A DNA stretch of 64,000 nucleotides from positions 2,108,001-2,172,000 of the forward strand of contig OX337233.1 of assembly GCA_946965045.2 (NCBI GenBank), written 5' to 3'. Each line of letters starts with the position of its first letter. Position 1 is the first letter of the stretch. A model generated the notes under the pieces. It saw only the letters and a program-made list of their open reading frames with translations. It made no database searches and was not told the origin of the DNA. The position numbers and the translations under genes are program-made. The stretch comes from Epithemia pelagica (taxonomy: Eukaryota; Bacillariophyta; Bacillariophyceae; Surirellales; Surirellaceae). This document shows, piece by piece, positions 39,301 through 48,341 of the stretch.

Positions 39301-39697
39301 CGCCACATTCACAGAAAACCCCGTGCCAGTAGTGAGTCGTTATGTGGCCGACTGCCTTGTATCTATCTTTGCCCTCTTCCAGATGTGTGCAACGGTGTTC
39401 GAGCTTTATGGATGGGGGAAACGAAAACGGAGCACACGACAATCGGCAGCTGCTCTCGCTACCCTGGCACTGGCACTAAAGGACATGATTGAGCAAATGC
39501 GGTCCAGTATGGATGTCCTTCCCACCGAACTTGATCCAGGTGTTCACCAGGGAAAGATCGACCATGTATTGGACCAAGCCGAGTTAGAAACTCTTGTGGC
39601 GAGAATCACCACCGACCAGATGGAATCAAAAGGACGGATCGTTTCAATTCTGTCAAGCATGATGGTTAAGTTTTACAGTTTTGATGTTGCGGTTTAA
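36320..39697 (+). CDS. NAA25: NatB N-terminal acetyltransferase auxiliary subunit (NAA25/MDM20)
   Basis: Single exon, 1125 aa. The N-terminus LQPIYAALDNHQFSRAIKLCLALPP and following helices match the TPR start of NAA25. A Ser/Thr/Lys low-complexity insert lies at about 95-155, then TPR-like helices continue (ELKVSCLAALGRYEEAQEELAQLL; LILLAVQQIARSS; FDLFRQIYVKHIQHESCAYIILP; FIMFQRERMNKSL). NAA25 is the ribosome-bound scaffold for the catalytic NAA20, acetylating Met-Asp/Glu/Asn/Gln N-termini. Length is slightly above human NAA25 (972 aa), explained by the insert. Assignment rests on the overall pattern rather than on a catalytic motif. Confidence 0.8.
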   Translation: MSSHKLQPIYAALDNHQFSRAIKLCLALPPSFTIGQALLAHAYAKSTQRYKALRVLQSILGTQGFPELQLEVKYALERRQDVTGTTGTTMSTTGVASSSTNNSASSASASTSATTSKGGKKGKKKPTAKPSSPTSPSGPSNSTSSGSSAAATASATSVDQDLHDFDWMDQLECPPLVPDNWEEAIPPASGPPPPSDHTLLGTLSMTLSSLRLQLTAYQLYTWVIATHSNDVVLVKKTYLLGLTVWIAPHYQSLAVKLLGQLQVTALQLARLQHGAMGTSPATAWAAQTALWQLDPSLSMTIPMDEKKRATLLRLAESLAAKCLTMTSQDHVLETEHFMLYMKTLDGQAKWEGKLEVLQQRLDQQESVPHPRPTVLRELKVSCLAALGRYEEAQEELAQLLHSQPDHWEYWKLYLHNRNRSWNSDKDNDNALESLVEQVTQPPPMPNEETAEGEIAETSSSSYPLRGPHLAKIEWERMQWQNHSENPSSGSSSTSAIVDEIIQYGTLFAQRTLCTFTDISTYLDSVFEKRDNEEADSRMRDDAIRILTWIRSSFRPVPDSSDPSERRKQLRGYTFGVQVSYKVLHQFPDLEEEWLPHWHEIVTVWKDFQAFEDIQQAQKENRAADDLILLAVQQIARSSKDDSTIAQVPRDRLFLAAAILEVAIAYSPHNAYLKIAGIDIYRSLHSVRRAFDLFRQIYVKHIQHESCAYIILPVLREGGFYQETISVCQEILRLQTSSIRDTAEFTGRAMDFGTLEKASEFIMFQRERMNKSLTTLEAKGLILDCAPMFQFEEDQGLGAVHGIVGGPEDHGRVCKMIAEAHNPHAAFSLLRLRGSAEDNIELFTENRDFDILSFNILSPPKLPSRQEILGEAIRRRHHHSMLIRASLCLEATKGPKKGKVTKPSDIMSKRCSSLLACVQDSQEYISSGCLQSELAQTSMSTMVWLCRTILAVSAGVGDDEKKSGTPDSLESREAAATRFLEKAVEATKQSQSVFLATFTENPVPVVSRYVADCLVSIFALFQMCATVFELYGWGKRKRSTRQSAAALATLALALKDMIEQMRSSMDVLPTELDPGVHQGKIDHVLDQAELETLVARITTDQMESKGRIVSILSSMMVKFYSFDVAV

Positions 39698-41077
39698 GAG
39701 TACCAACGTACCTACTCGTTGTTTCGGAAGAAGCTTGACAGGTAATATGACTTAACAGCATCATATCATCCACATCATTGGATATAGCTTTGTACTGCCA
39801 TTTCAATTCCAATGTTACTGTTTTCGATGCATTGACAAGCTTGCTGTTGCCTTTCTTTTGAGTATCATTTTGATTCTTGATGCGATAAACTTCTCTACAA
39901 GATGATAGGCATGTCGGTCGAGTTGCGAAATTTAAGATAAAGAATAAGAAACGACAAACTCATGGTCATATCGACTTTGCACCGATTCTAGACATGTTAT
40001 GTAATGGTTGTTTTGGCCGATGGAGACCTAGCCAGACCGAAGAAACAATTCCGAAATATACGAAGCTCTCGTTAGTGAAATGGCTCAAAGTCATTGACTT
40101 GAGGCGCACTGCAGGTTTTAGTTGGATCTGTGGCCGACCAATGAATTCGATGCATGAGTGCGTCACGTAAATTCTCAACGGGATACGGCGGATCTTCCCA
40201 ATCACTGACGTATTCATCAACAGAAAGCTATCTTTGAAGTCTCCCATGTAAATTGAAGCGACAATACGGATTTCATCGTTACGGTAATCAGTTGGTGCCG
40301 TCCCGTGAAAGCCATCCTGGCCCAGAATTACAGCGTGTCTCGTGTCATAACGAATCGGAACAGCAGACAAACGAGTCTCGTAGTCCTCCTTGTCGCCCAA
40401 GTTTAATTCCGAATCTTGTGTACCGTTCCCAGCTTGTACCAAAGGGAAAATGACGTTCCACACCGTTTCATGGTTGGAATCGCTGTGGATGTAAGAGTAT
40501 GAAGCGTGCGAAACGCCAATGAGCGACAGATAGAAACATGATAGCATGTCCAGCTTGAAATGTTTCCCCATGGCCTGTAACACGTGATCAAAGCCAGCCT
40601 CTCCGAGTGCCACCATGAATTGTTCGTTCTACAGGAAACAAAATCTCCATGTGAGACTTGAATGGTTGATGTCTGTGTCGGGTCGTTTCTGTACAATCAT
40701 ACGTACGCTTTCGTCATCATCTGGGGTAATGTAGTGCCTGCAGTCGACCGACGGCGAAAATAACAGCAAAATACAAAATGTAAGTAGAGAGATCTGCATG
40801 AACAGCATGGCAGGTACATGGTGCTTACATATCACTGGCCCAGGATGAATCGAAGCGCTTGATCCACCATGTGCCGCCATTGAGACGGACCCTACTTTCT
40901 CCATTCACATTGAGCTGATCCCTCAAAACGGCATCAGTCAAGACCCTGATCAAGCCCAAGTCCTCAGCCCAGGCGAGCAATTTGTCTGTCAAGTCAATGG
41001 GAAGACCGATGCGATGCAAAAACGGTGCCAGAGGTGTGCTCGTAGTCCCATCGCTGCCCCCGTTGGCGATGCGCACG

Positions 41078-41524
41078 TGTTGTTTTTCACTACTGTCGAG
41101 TAACGAAAAAGAGCTCTTTTGCAAAATTGTGTGTTTCTAGATTATCGTGTGCAAGCTATGAATCGCTCCTACTCATGCGTTGAGCGTTGACTCGTAGATT
41201 GGTGCGTTGATCGACCAAATTGGCGGTCCCAATTGTTTATGGACGACCTTGCTGAGATTCGTGGCTCCCTAAGTGGCGTCCGCTTACTTAGGAGCCAGTA
41301 CCGTTATTGCTCTGGCCATGGGAGTCGTTGTTTAGAGCGGCATGAGTGTTACATAGCCGTCGTCCAAATCCCATGTTGAGATGCGTCGTTCGTCTTTGTT
41401 GATTTGTGATTTGTGAGAGGCGGCAGTTCACTGATGCGTTGGGCGTGTTGTGTCATGGGAATTCTGTCTCTGTCCCCCATTGTCCCCCACGTGTAGTTAT
41501 GCCCTTGCGTACAGTATTTGAACA
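41078..41524 (-). repeat. 3' LTR of the complete copia element
   Basis: 447 bp, identical by eye to 46885-47331. It directly follows the polypurine tract in sense direction. Confidence 0.95.
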
Positions 41525-41560
41525 CTCCCTCACAGAGCGGTATTGTCAGGACTACCAGGA

Positions 41561-44500
41561 CTACCATCCCATGATAGATTTGCGATGTCGCTCGAAAGTA
41601 TCCTTGTCCAAGGCTTTGGTGAAGATGTCGGCAGTTTGTAGCTCAGTATCACATGGTAGTATTGTGATCAGTTTCTGTTCCACATATTCTTTGAAGTGGA
41701 AGAGTTTTGTACACAGATAGCGTGTTCGAGGACGATATTTGTGGACGGTTGCTAATTCGAACGCTCCATTGTTGCCCTCAAACGCTCGGCAATGCACTCT
41801 TGGTTGCGTCGATATGACCTTGTATCCCCGCGTTTTCATTTCCTTGGTGATATGCATCAGTGGGATAACCGTCCGTAGTGACGTCGACAGACTAATGATC
41901 TCGGCCTCGGTTGTGGAAAGAGCAATCTCAGTCTGTAATTTAGAAGCCCACACAATAGGGCAGCCCCCGTAGAAGATGATATAGCCGGTACGAGATCGTG
42001 CCATATCCGTCCTGGGCATATCAGTTTTGTTGAAGTTCCCACAAAAATCCGCATCGGCATAGACATCGAAGTTGGCATCTTCTTGTGGATTCAGTAGTAT
42101 GCCGAGAGTACGAGTCGACGCCAGATAGCGTCCGATTTGCTTGACTGCTCTTCCGTGTATTTGCTTTGGATTTGCTGCAAATCTCGCGCATTGATGCACG
42201 GCATACGAAATGTCCGGTCGTGTACTCTTCTCGAGGAAGTTCAATTTCCCAATCACAGAGCGATAATGGAAGTGTCCGTCGAATGGGTCACCGTCGTCGT
42301 CTGAGCGCATCTTTACTGTACTTGCTGCTGGTATGTCTTTTCCTTGGGCGTCCTCCGGCAATCGTAAGTCATCGAGAATCGAATCAATTAGTCGTGTCTG
42401 GGATAGATGCATCTGACCCGATTCCTGTTTTGTGATATGGACCCCTAAGAAATCTTCAACCCCGTCTTCATATGTCATCTTAAGCCCGATCTCTTCTAAC
42501 TTGGCGATGATGCGATTCAGTTCTTCTGGATCCGGCCCTGTAAGAATTGAGTCATCTGTATACAATATGTATATGCTTTGGCCGTGATAAAACAGGCATT
42601 CGTCATGAGAGCTTTGTGTGAATCCTGCCTTCTCGAGCTGTTGTACCAGATGTTTGTTCCATACACGTGCTGCTTGCTTCTGTCCGTAGTAATTTCGCCA
42701 AATTTTGAGTACATAGTCTTCAGCCTTTTGTTCACCCTTAGTGTCGAAGGTAAAAGCCTTTGGAGCCTCCATGTACATATCCGTCTCGGCCATTGCTTGG
42801 GTGTACGCTAGGACGTAGTCGACCTGTTTAATAGCCCATCCTTGCGCCAGAGCGGTAGTTAGAACATATCGTACAACAGGCCATTGGACAACAGGGGCAT
42901 AGGTCTCCCAATAGTTGACCCCCTTTGTTTGTCCGGACCCATCAAAAGCTAGTCGTGATTTCCACTTGTAAATTTCCCCGGTCTCTAGCCTGCGCTTCCG
43001 CATGCAGCTCCAGACAGCGCGAGTAATATAGCTACCAGGAGGAATGTCTTTTCGGCGTACGATCTCCCACAATCCATTTTCCGTGTGATCTCTGACTTCC
43101 TTTTGTGCGGCCTTGATAAATTCGTGGCGATCTGGTTGCTGCATGGCTTCGTGCCAATACATAACGTCAGGATTCTTCTGTGCTTGCGCCGTCATGCTCA
43201 CGATGCCTGGGAGAGCAATAGCTAGTTCCCCCAATGGATTTATGTCGTCGCCGAGTTCTGCCATGTATTCTTGATATCGTGTTGTCGGTCTTGGCTCCCT
43301 TTGTGACCGTCGGAGACCAGCTCCCTCATGCACGGGGATATTTGGTACGGCATCTCCCTCATCGTCTCTTGTCGGTGTAGCCTGATCTTGGTCCACTATC
43401 TCCTCATTATTGTCTACCTCCCTCATGGGTGCGTCTAGATTGATAGCTTTTGCTCGTTTGGGTCGTGCTGTTCCGCTCGTCCGTTTGCTGAATCCCGCGC
43501 GCTGTTGCCAATAAGAGATTGGTTGGGCTTCTCCAAAACTACGACGGATAGTCTCAAAGTTGTCGTCATAGTGCACATGGAACTGTGGTGACGATAGGCC
43601 CGATGAAAGGGACAAAATAAGCCCAACCGTCCTTGCATGTTGCGCCGAGTAACCCAGGAAGATACCAACCCGCGATCGTTCGGACCACTTCGGTAGGCCC
43701 TTTCCAGCTTGAAGTTCATTATCTAGCACATAACTTGGGCATCCGAAGGTATGTGCATTTCGGACGTTGAATCGCACAGGGGAACCGGAGAAGAGTTCAA
43801 TCGGTGTCTTGTCTTTATGTTTCTTCAACGGAGCTTCGTTAAACATGTCTGATGCATACCGAACGGCATACGGCCATAGGTTCGTTGTGATTGCTGTGGG
43901 CCATCGTCGGTGTGCATGCAATAGCATAGTTCTTGCCGAGTCTTGTAGATCGCGTATCCGACGTTCGGCCATGCCACTCTGGAAATGAGCGTTGACGCCA
44001 CTGAAAGTCAGTCGCTGGCCTTTGCTCGCGACTGCTTTTCTAAACTCGTTGTCTGCGAAAATCCCATTGTCGGCATGATAATGCTGAATAGCTACCCCAG
44101 ACTCGAATCTCTCCTTAGCTTCAATAGTATCAGTAGCTGAGGTAGACCGCTGTAGATGTACATAGCCGATTCCCGAGAAGTGATCCACGAAAACAGTTGC
44201 AACGCGATATCGTTCTCGCGTCGGAGTACCGCGCATGTGTGCGATATAGCCAGGCGTATTCGAGATGAGCTGGTCCACTGACACGCATTGACCGGGGCGC
44301 GTCATTGTATCTAAAGTTCCTTGCGATCCCTTGACTCGCCATGGTTTCTTCGTCGCTTTGCCGTACAGGCATGCGGTGCATGCTGGAACTGCACATGATC
44401 CCAGTCGCCTTGGTAATGCTCCTTGGCGTGCCATGGTTTGGATCTTTGCCATTGATAAATGTCCGAGTCGATGGTGAATGCGAAGGAGTTCAGCTGTTGG

Positions 44501-45583
44501 ACTTTCATGCGGCACTTCTTCTTCGTTTGGTATCACATGCACCATTTTTTCCGTATCGAATAAAAAATCTGTCGTCAATGGCGTGTCTCGATGTGGAAAG
44601 TATTGCTCGTTGTGTTCGTCATCCATGTCCGTCCGGTCCTCGAGACTCCCTTCGTCGTCACTTGTTCTTGGTACGTTGCCTTCCTGTGTGGCGTCGTCAT
44701 CATCTTCGATCACATTTGCCTCACTAACAATTGGTGGATTGTTGTCATCTTCACAGATTTTACAACAAAAGCTTTGGTAGTGGGTCATTCCGGTGGCCGT
44801 GGAGAACTCTCCCACATTGGTGCCTCGCCGATTCAACGGAATCGTTCGTTTGCTCGTTCCTTGGTTCCATTCCAGGGTAATTGTGTCGTCAGTGGTGATA
44901 CATCGGGTGCCATGCGGCTTCGGTCGGTGATCTCGTGCCACTTGTGCCCAGTGTTGCGGGGAAAGGAGTCGATGTGACGTGGATGGAATATAGAATGACC
45001 CGGGGAGCACAATGCGGTATACTTGCCCATCGTCGTCTTCAATGTCCCATTTGATCGTCGTGGAGTACACCTCGGTCTTGTATAATCCAGCAATTCCCTT
45101 TATTTTGCGTTGAATTGGTGTTGGAGATGTTAGGCAATCGGTGATATCGTGGGTGATTGATGCTGTGGCACAGTTGTCGATGAAGAGAGGTTTACTGTCC
45201 GAGTCAAATCGGACCGAATGCGCCTTGACCAGTTTGCTTGCCACCGGAGCTGCAAGTATCGTGGTCATGCATAGTCCTTTCATGAGGCTCGAGTTCCACT
45301 GTTTTCGTCGTCTCCTGGTTGCTGGCGATCTTGGCCTTGGTCTATATCTGGGTGGTGGAATGGCTGCATCAAGTATTGCCAGGCTGTTGGCCATCATGGT
45401 CGCTATCGTGGTCCATAAATAGTCGATCCATCTTGCATTCGTGGCTGGAGCAGTAGTAGTTGGAGCTTCATCATCATAACCTACTAGGACATACAAGTAA
45501 AGAGTTGTAGTCGCTAGTAAGATATAGATGAGCTGTTCGAAAGTCTTGGTGAACAGCCCGAGGAGTGACCTCGGGTCTGGTTG
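41561..45583 (-). CDS. Copia Pol: protease, integrase, RT, RNase H (in frame with Gag across a TGA)
   Basis: The frame stays open for 1340 codons after the Gag TGA. Domains in order: an aspartic protease at FIDNCATAS, a gag-pre-integrase zinc motif (H..RLGHLS...C..C), integrase with VFVDHFSG, HADNGIF and the MAERRIRD Glu, reverse transcriptase with SRLAFDGSGQ, QVDYVLAYTQA and ILYTDDSIL (YTDD instead of YVDD), and RNase H (VYADADFCG, STTEAEIIS, ADIFTKALD). No internal stop or shift. The pol ORF has no good ATG near its beginning, so synthesis most likely depends on readthrough of the TGA. Confidence 0.9.
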   Translation of the reverse strand, partial: QPDPRSLLGLFTKTFEQLIYILLATTTLYLYVLVGYDDEAPTTTAPATNARWIDYLWTTIATMMANSLAILDAAIPPPRYRPRPRSPATRRRRKQWNSSLMKGLCMTTILAAPVASKLVKAHSVRFDSDSKPLFIDNCATASITHDITDCLTSPTPIQRKIKGIAGLYKTEVYSTTIKWDIEDDDGQVYRIVLPGSFYIPSTSHRLLSPQHWAQVARDHRPKPHGTRCITTDDTITLEWNQGTSKRTIPLNRRGTNVGEFSTATGMTHYQSFCCKICEDDNNPPIVSEANVIEDDDDATQEGNVPRTSDDEGSLEDRTDMDDEHNEQYFPHRDTPLTTDFLFDTEKMVHVIPNEEEVPHESPTAELLRIHHRLGHLSMAKIQTMARQGALPRRLGSCAVPACTACLYGKATKKPWRVKGSQGTLDTMTRPGQCVSVDQLISNTPGYIAHMRGTPTRERYRVATVFVDHFSGIGYVHLQRSTSATDTIEAKERFESGVAIQHYHADNGIFADNEFRKAVASKGQRLTFSGVNAHFQSGMAERRIRDLQDSARTMLLHAHRRWPTAITTNLWPYAVRYASDMFNEAPLKKHKDKTPIELFSGSPVRFNVRNAHTFGCPSYVLDNELQAGKGLPKWSERSRVGIFLGYSAQHARTVGLILSLSSGLSSPQFHVHYDDNFETIRRSFGEAQPISYWQQRAGFSKRTSGTARPKRAKAINLDAPMREVDNNEEIVDQDQATPTRDDEGDAVPNIPVHEGAGLRRSQREPRPTTRYQEYMAELGDDINPLGELAIALPGIVSMTAQAQKNPDVMYWHEAMQQPDRHEFIKAAQKEVRDHTENGLWEIVRRKDIPPGSYITRAVWSCMRKRRLETGEIYKWKSRLAFDGSGQTKGVNYWETYAPVVQWPVVRYVLTTALAQGWAIKQVDYVLAYTQAMAETDMYMEAPKAFTFDTKGEQKAEDYVLKIWRNYYGQKQAARVWNKHLVQQLEKAGFTQSSHDECLFYHGQSIYILYTDDSILTGPDPEELNRIIAKLEEIGLKMTYEDGVEDFLGVHITKQESGQMHLSQTRLIDSILDDLRLPEDAQGKDIPAASTVKMRSDDDGDPFDGHFHYRSVIGKLNFLEKSTRPDISYAVHQCARFAANPKQIHGRAVKQIGRYLASTRTLGILLNPQEDANFDVYADADFCGNFNKTDMPRTDMARSRTGYIIFYGGCPIVWASKLQTEIALSTTEAEIISLSTSLRTVIPLMHITKEMKTRGYKVISTQPRVHCRAFEGNNGAFELATVHKYRPRTRYLCTKLFHFKEYVEQKLITILPCDTELQTADIFTKALDKDTFERHRKSIMGW

Positions 45584-45586
45584 TCA
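45578..45586 (-). promoter_or_regulatory. Candidate stop-codon readthrough site TGA-CAA-CCA
   Basis: Gag ends GAA TGA and the next two codons are CAA CCA. Gag and pol share one frame here, and the two codons after the stop fit CARYYA, the 3' context known from TMV-type readthrough. A mutated stop is possible, but the lack of other lesions and identical LTRs argue for programmed readthrough. Confidence 0.65.
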
Positions 45587-46843
45587 TTCTTCATCCGAGG
45601 ACTCTTCTTGGGCAGGGAGATCAGCCAAGGCATTTGCCAAACGGAGTGCCGGGGTGGTTCCTTCTTTTCCCGTATCCGGGTGCGCTGCGTCATATGCTTT
45701 CTTCTTGTCTCCAGTCAATCCGCGTCCGTTGCATGTGGCTGAGGTATGGTTCTTGTTGAGAGACCATTTCTCGTGCCACTTGCACCAATAGTAGGTCTTG
45801 CCGTTCACTTCTTTCACTTCTGGACCTCCCTCAGGCGGACCAGTGGTTTGCCAAGCTTCTTTGAGTCCCTCTTTGTCCTTAGTCTGTTTAGCCTTGCCGG
45901 TCTTGTTGTTGCTACCAGTGCTACCTTCATTGCTTTGTGCAGAACGTCCCTTCGCCATGCGTTTCACCTGTGCCTCAAGGGCAATAATCTTCTGGTCGCG
46001 CTCCGATAGGGACTGCCATTTCTTGGCTTCCACTAGTGCCTGGTACTTAAGCCGTGCCCAATCCATGAGTTGCGTGGGAGTTAGGTTCGGCGAATCTCCT
46101 TCTTCGTATGCGTTCTTGCGACGCCTGATCATTTCCAGAAAGTTCTCGTCGTTCACCGTTTCATATGCCTTGAATAGGTTCGGGAGGAGGTCGAGGGTCC
46201 GTTCCCCACGTGCACTTAGGCCCTGCAATGTTTCTTTCACGTACGAGTTGAACTTGATAATGTCTCCGTTGAAGTCTGCGATATGGATGTGAAGGTCCGA
46301 CAGACGCTGGCGTAGCACCATTACGGTCGCTTCGGTATCCACATAAGCCAAGGAAATGATGACCTTGAGGAGCAACGGCCCGACACCCTTGTTATCCACT
46401 ATGAATTCGTCGCGTCGGAGATTGACTTGTGCCCTCGCTTCTTCGTTTAACGATGCCATGAGGCACATGTAGGACATGTAGGAGTTCTGCGTGATGCGAT
46501 TCTGTCCGAGGAAGCTGTCCACGTAGTCGCGCACTTGTCGAAGGGAAACTCGTCCGTAGGCTTGAGTAAGGAGATGAGTAGGAGCAGCTGGAGGAGCTGG
46601 TCCTGCTGCAGGAGGGACCACGATATGTTCCGGAATGGAGAATGTGCTAGTCCAAGATTGCTCGACGATGCGATCTTGAAACGAATCGAGGAAAAGCTTG
46701 AGTCCCTCCGCATGAAGATCGTAGAGATCTCCGCCCTCAAAAAGTCCTGTCGTCGCTTGCTTGTATAACTTCGAGCCTGCCGCGGTCGTAAAGTTGATTA
46801 CGTTGTTCGCATTGGCGTTGGCGGGAGAGATTGCAAAAGCCAT
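45584..46843 (-). CDS. Copia Gag
   Basis: 419 aa starting at ATG 46843, 41 bp inside the 5' LTR. It has a helical capsid-like body (LRQVRDYVDSFLGQNRI; DFNGDIIKFNSYVKETLQGL), a basic linker (KRMAKGRSAQSNEGS) and a C-x2-H-x9-H-x4-C knuckle (CKWHEKW...NHTSATC, about residue 360), an unusual arrangement compared with CCHC. It ends SSDEE at a TGA (45584-45586) after which the same frame continues as pol. The protein forms the virus-like particle that packages the element RNA. Confidence 0.9.
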   Translation of the reverse strand: MAFAISPANANANNVINFTTAAGSKLYKQATTGLFEGGDLYDLHAEGLKLFLDSFQDRIVEQSWTSTFSIPEHIVVPPAAGPAPPAAPTHLLTQAYGRVSLRQVRDYVDSFLGQNRITQNSYMSYMCLMASLNEEARAQVNLRRDEFIVDNKGVGPLLLKVIISLAYVDTEATVMVLRQRLSDLHIHIADFNGDIIKFNSYVKETLQGLSARGERTLDLLPNLFKAYETVNDENFLEMIRRRKNAYEEGDSPNLTPTQLMDWARLKYQALVEAKKWQSLSERDQKIIALEAQVKRMAKGRSAQSNEGSTGSNNKTGKAKQTKDKEGLKEAWQTTGPPEGGPEVKEVNGKTYYWCKWHEKWSLNKNHTSATCNGRGLTGDKKKAYDAAHPDTGKEGTTPALRLANALADLPAQEESSDEE

Positions 46844-46870
46844 GGTCGACGATCAGAGATGCTGTTTACA

Positions 46871-46884
46871 GCGCAGAGGAAGCG
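46871..46884 (-). promoter_or_regulatory. Presumed primer-binding site
   Basis: Directly inside the 5' LTR the sense strand reads CGCTTCCTCTGCGC and lacks the usual TGG. Its complement, gcgcagaggaagcg, resembles the D-arm region of eukaryotic initiator tRNA-Met as I remember it (gcgcag-ggaagcg). This fits copia-group priming by an internal tRNA fragment, but the primer identity is inference. Confidence 0.45.
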
Positions 46885-47331
46885 TGTTGTTTTTCACTAC
46901 TGTCGAGTAACGAAAAAGAGCTCTTTTGCAAAATTGTGTGTTTCTAGATTATCGTGTGCAAGCTATGAATCGCTCCTACTCATGCGTTGAGCGTTGACTC
47001 GTAGATTGGTGCGTTGATCGACCAAATTGGCGGTCCCAATTGTTTATGGACGACCTTGCTGAGATTCGTGGCTCCCTAAGTGGCGTCCGCTTACTTAGGA
47101 GCCAGTACCGTTATTGCTCTGGCCATGGGAGTCGTTGTTTAGAGCGGCATGAGTGTTACATAGCCGTCGTCCAAATCCCATGTTGAGATGCGTCGTTCGT
47201 CTTTGTTGATTTGTGATTTGTGAGAGGCGGCAGTTCACTGATGCGTTGGGCGTGTTGTGTCATGGGAATTCTGTCTCTGTCCCCCATTGTCCCCCACGTG
47301 TAGTTATGCCCTTGCGTACAGTATTTGAACA
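46885..47331 (-). repeat. 5' LTR of the complete copia element
   Basis: 447 bp; drives the element in minus direction. The adjacent internal sequence (46871-46884) is the presumed primer-binding site. Confidence 0.95.
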
Positions 47332-47997
47332 GCACGTGATCGATTTCTCCCACTTGCAAAGTCGTTGTGTCAACAACTGGCAGAGGATAGTTGCGATGCT
47401 GTGAGTGAATCCAGCTCGGTACGAAAAATTCGTCGGAAAGTTCAATTCCATTTGGAGCTGTTGTTCCATAGTCAATCACCATCTCATCGCCCGGATGAAT
47501 GTCCCGCAATACAACGTAATCCACCCACATTTTGGGTTCTTCGCTATGCGCAAAGGCAGTGTGTCCAGGCATGTCCCAGTCAACTCTACTGGAAGTACCA
47601 TTTCGCTTGCGAATGGCGATATTCGGGGCATTGTGATGGTTCATGTTATTGACAAAAGGGAACTGAGGCAACAACAGCACGTCAGTATTCCTGTTTGAAT
47701 AGCAGTATCCCAAAGATCTTCAAACGTTCCGTCTTCCCGTCGCAGTTCGGTTCTGTGCAAATGTAACAGGGGAACCTTTTCGAATATGATTTCATCCTTG
47801 GAAAAATGCCAATTAGCAAAAAGCCCGTTCCCATGAAAAGATAAGTCTTTCACGTGAAAGATGTTAATGCATACTCCCTCGTTTTGCACCATTTTCCAGT
47901 CATTGGCATCCACAGTAATGTCATCGTCATGGTCAAATTCCTGGAGTTCTGGTTTTCGACAGGGCACAAAGAGTGGATCACCAGCCTTGATTTTCAT

Positions 47998-48341
47998 CCG
48001 TGCAATCCAGGGGGCTACGTCGTCTGTGTTCACCCCCTGCCTACTCCAAGAACATGCCTTAACCTTGACCCATGACTTTGACTGTTATCTTCTCAAAATT
48101 TGATACATACATCTCATCGACGATGATAATCACGCTTAACTGTAGAAGTTACTTTTTTTAGGTGCTAGTGTACTTTCAACGATTGCGTTGTGAAGGTTAA
48201 ATGGAAAACCTCTGGAACTACGGATATACAAACAAAAGATGCGGTCAATGAAATCCATCATGGATATGTGCATTCATGGAACGTTGTCGAGTAAGAGCGC
48301 AACATGTGCAGAAGACTCATGAACTTGATGATTCAATAATC
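47998..48341. other. Gap between the SET gene and PPDK
   Basis: Minus-strand order is PPDK then the SET gene. The SET frame stays open upstream to about 48085, where a TAA is followed closely by a splice-acceptor-like sequence, so a small first exon may lie here. I could not define it. Confidence 0.4.

Larger units (their letters stand above)
41078..47331 (-). mobile_element. Complete copia-type LTR retrotransposon, recently inserted
   Basis: 6254 bp in minus orientation. The two 447-bp LTRs (41078-41524 and 46885-47331) appear identical base for base. A perfect 5-bp target duplication, gcacg, flanks it at 41073-41077 and 47332-47336. LTR ends are TGTTC...AACA in sense direction. Gag and pol are both full length and in one frame with a single TGA between them. 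A purine tract (gtgagggag in sense) precedes the 3' LTR. All parts needed for activity are visible, and identical LTRs imply a very recent insertion. Confidence 0.95.
39966..47997 (-). pseudogene. SET-domain gene split by a copia element and carrying a frameshift
   Basis: Host exonic sequence lies on both sides of the element: upstream 47997-47332 and downstream 41077-40829, 40737-40707 and 40628-39966. Across the target duplication the reading frame joins exactly (EIDHV then RIANGG). A SET domain is recognisable: GNGLFANWHFSKDEIIFEKVP, then NHHNAPNIAIRKRN and DIHPGDEMVIDYG. The last exon resembles a 2OG-Fe(II) oxygenase-like beta-helix (IHSDSN, GFHGTAPTDYR), an assignment of low certainty. 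Two lesions are seen: the 6.25-kb insertion and a one-base frame change near 47706 between GTFEDLWD and YCYSNRNTD. The true 5' end is uncertain; 47997 is the first in-frame ATG, and an acceptor-like site lies near 48085. The allele seen here should be null. Confidence 0.75.

Noticed and set aside
45497-45583. A -1/+1 frameshift between gag and pol in the complete copia element
   Set aside because: Both ORFs are in the same frame (both ends give the same remainder modulo 3), so only a stop codon separates them.
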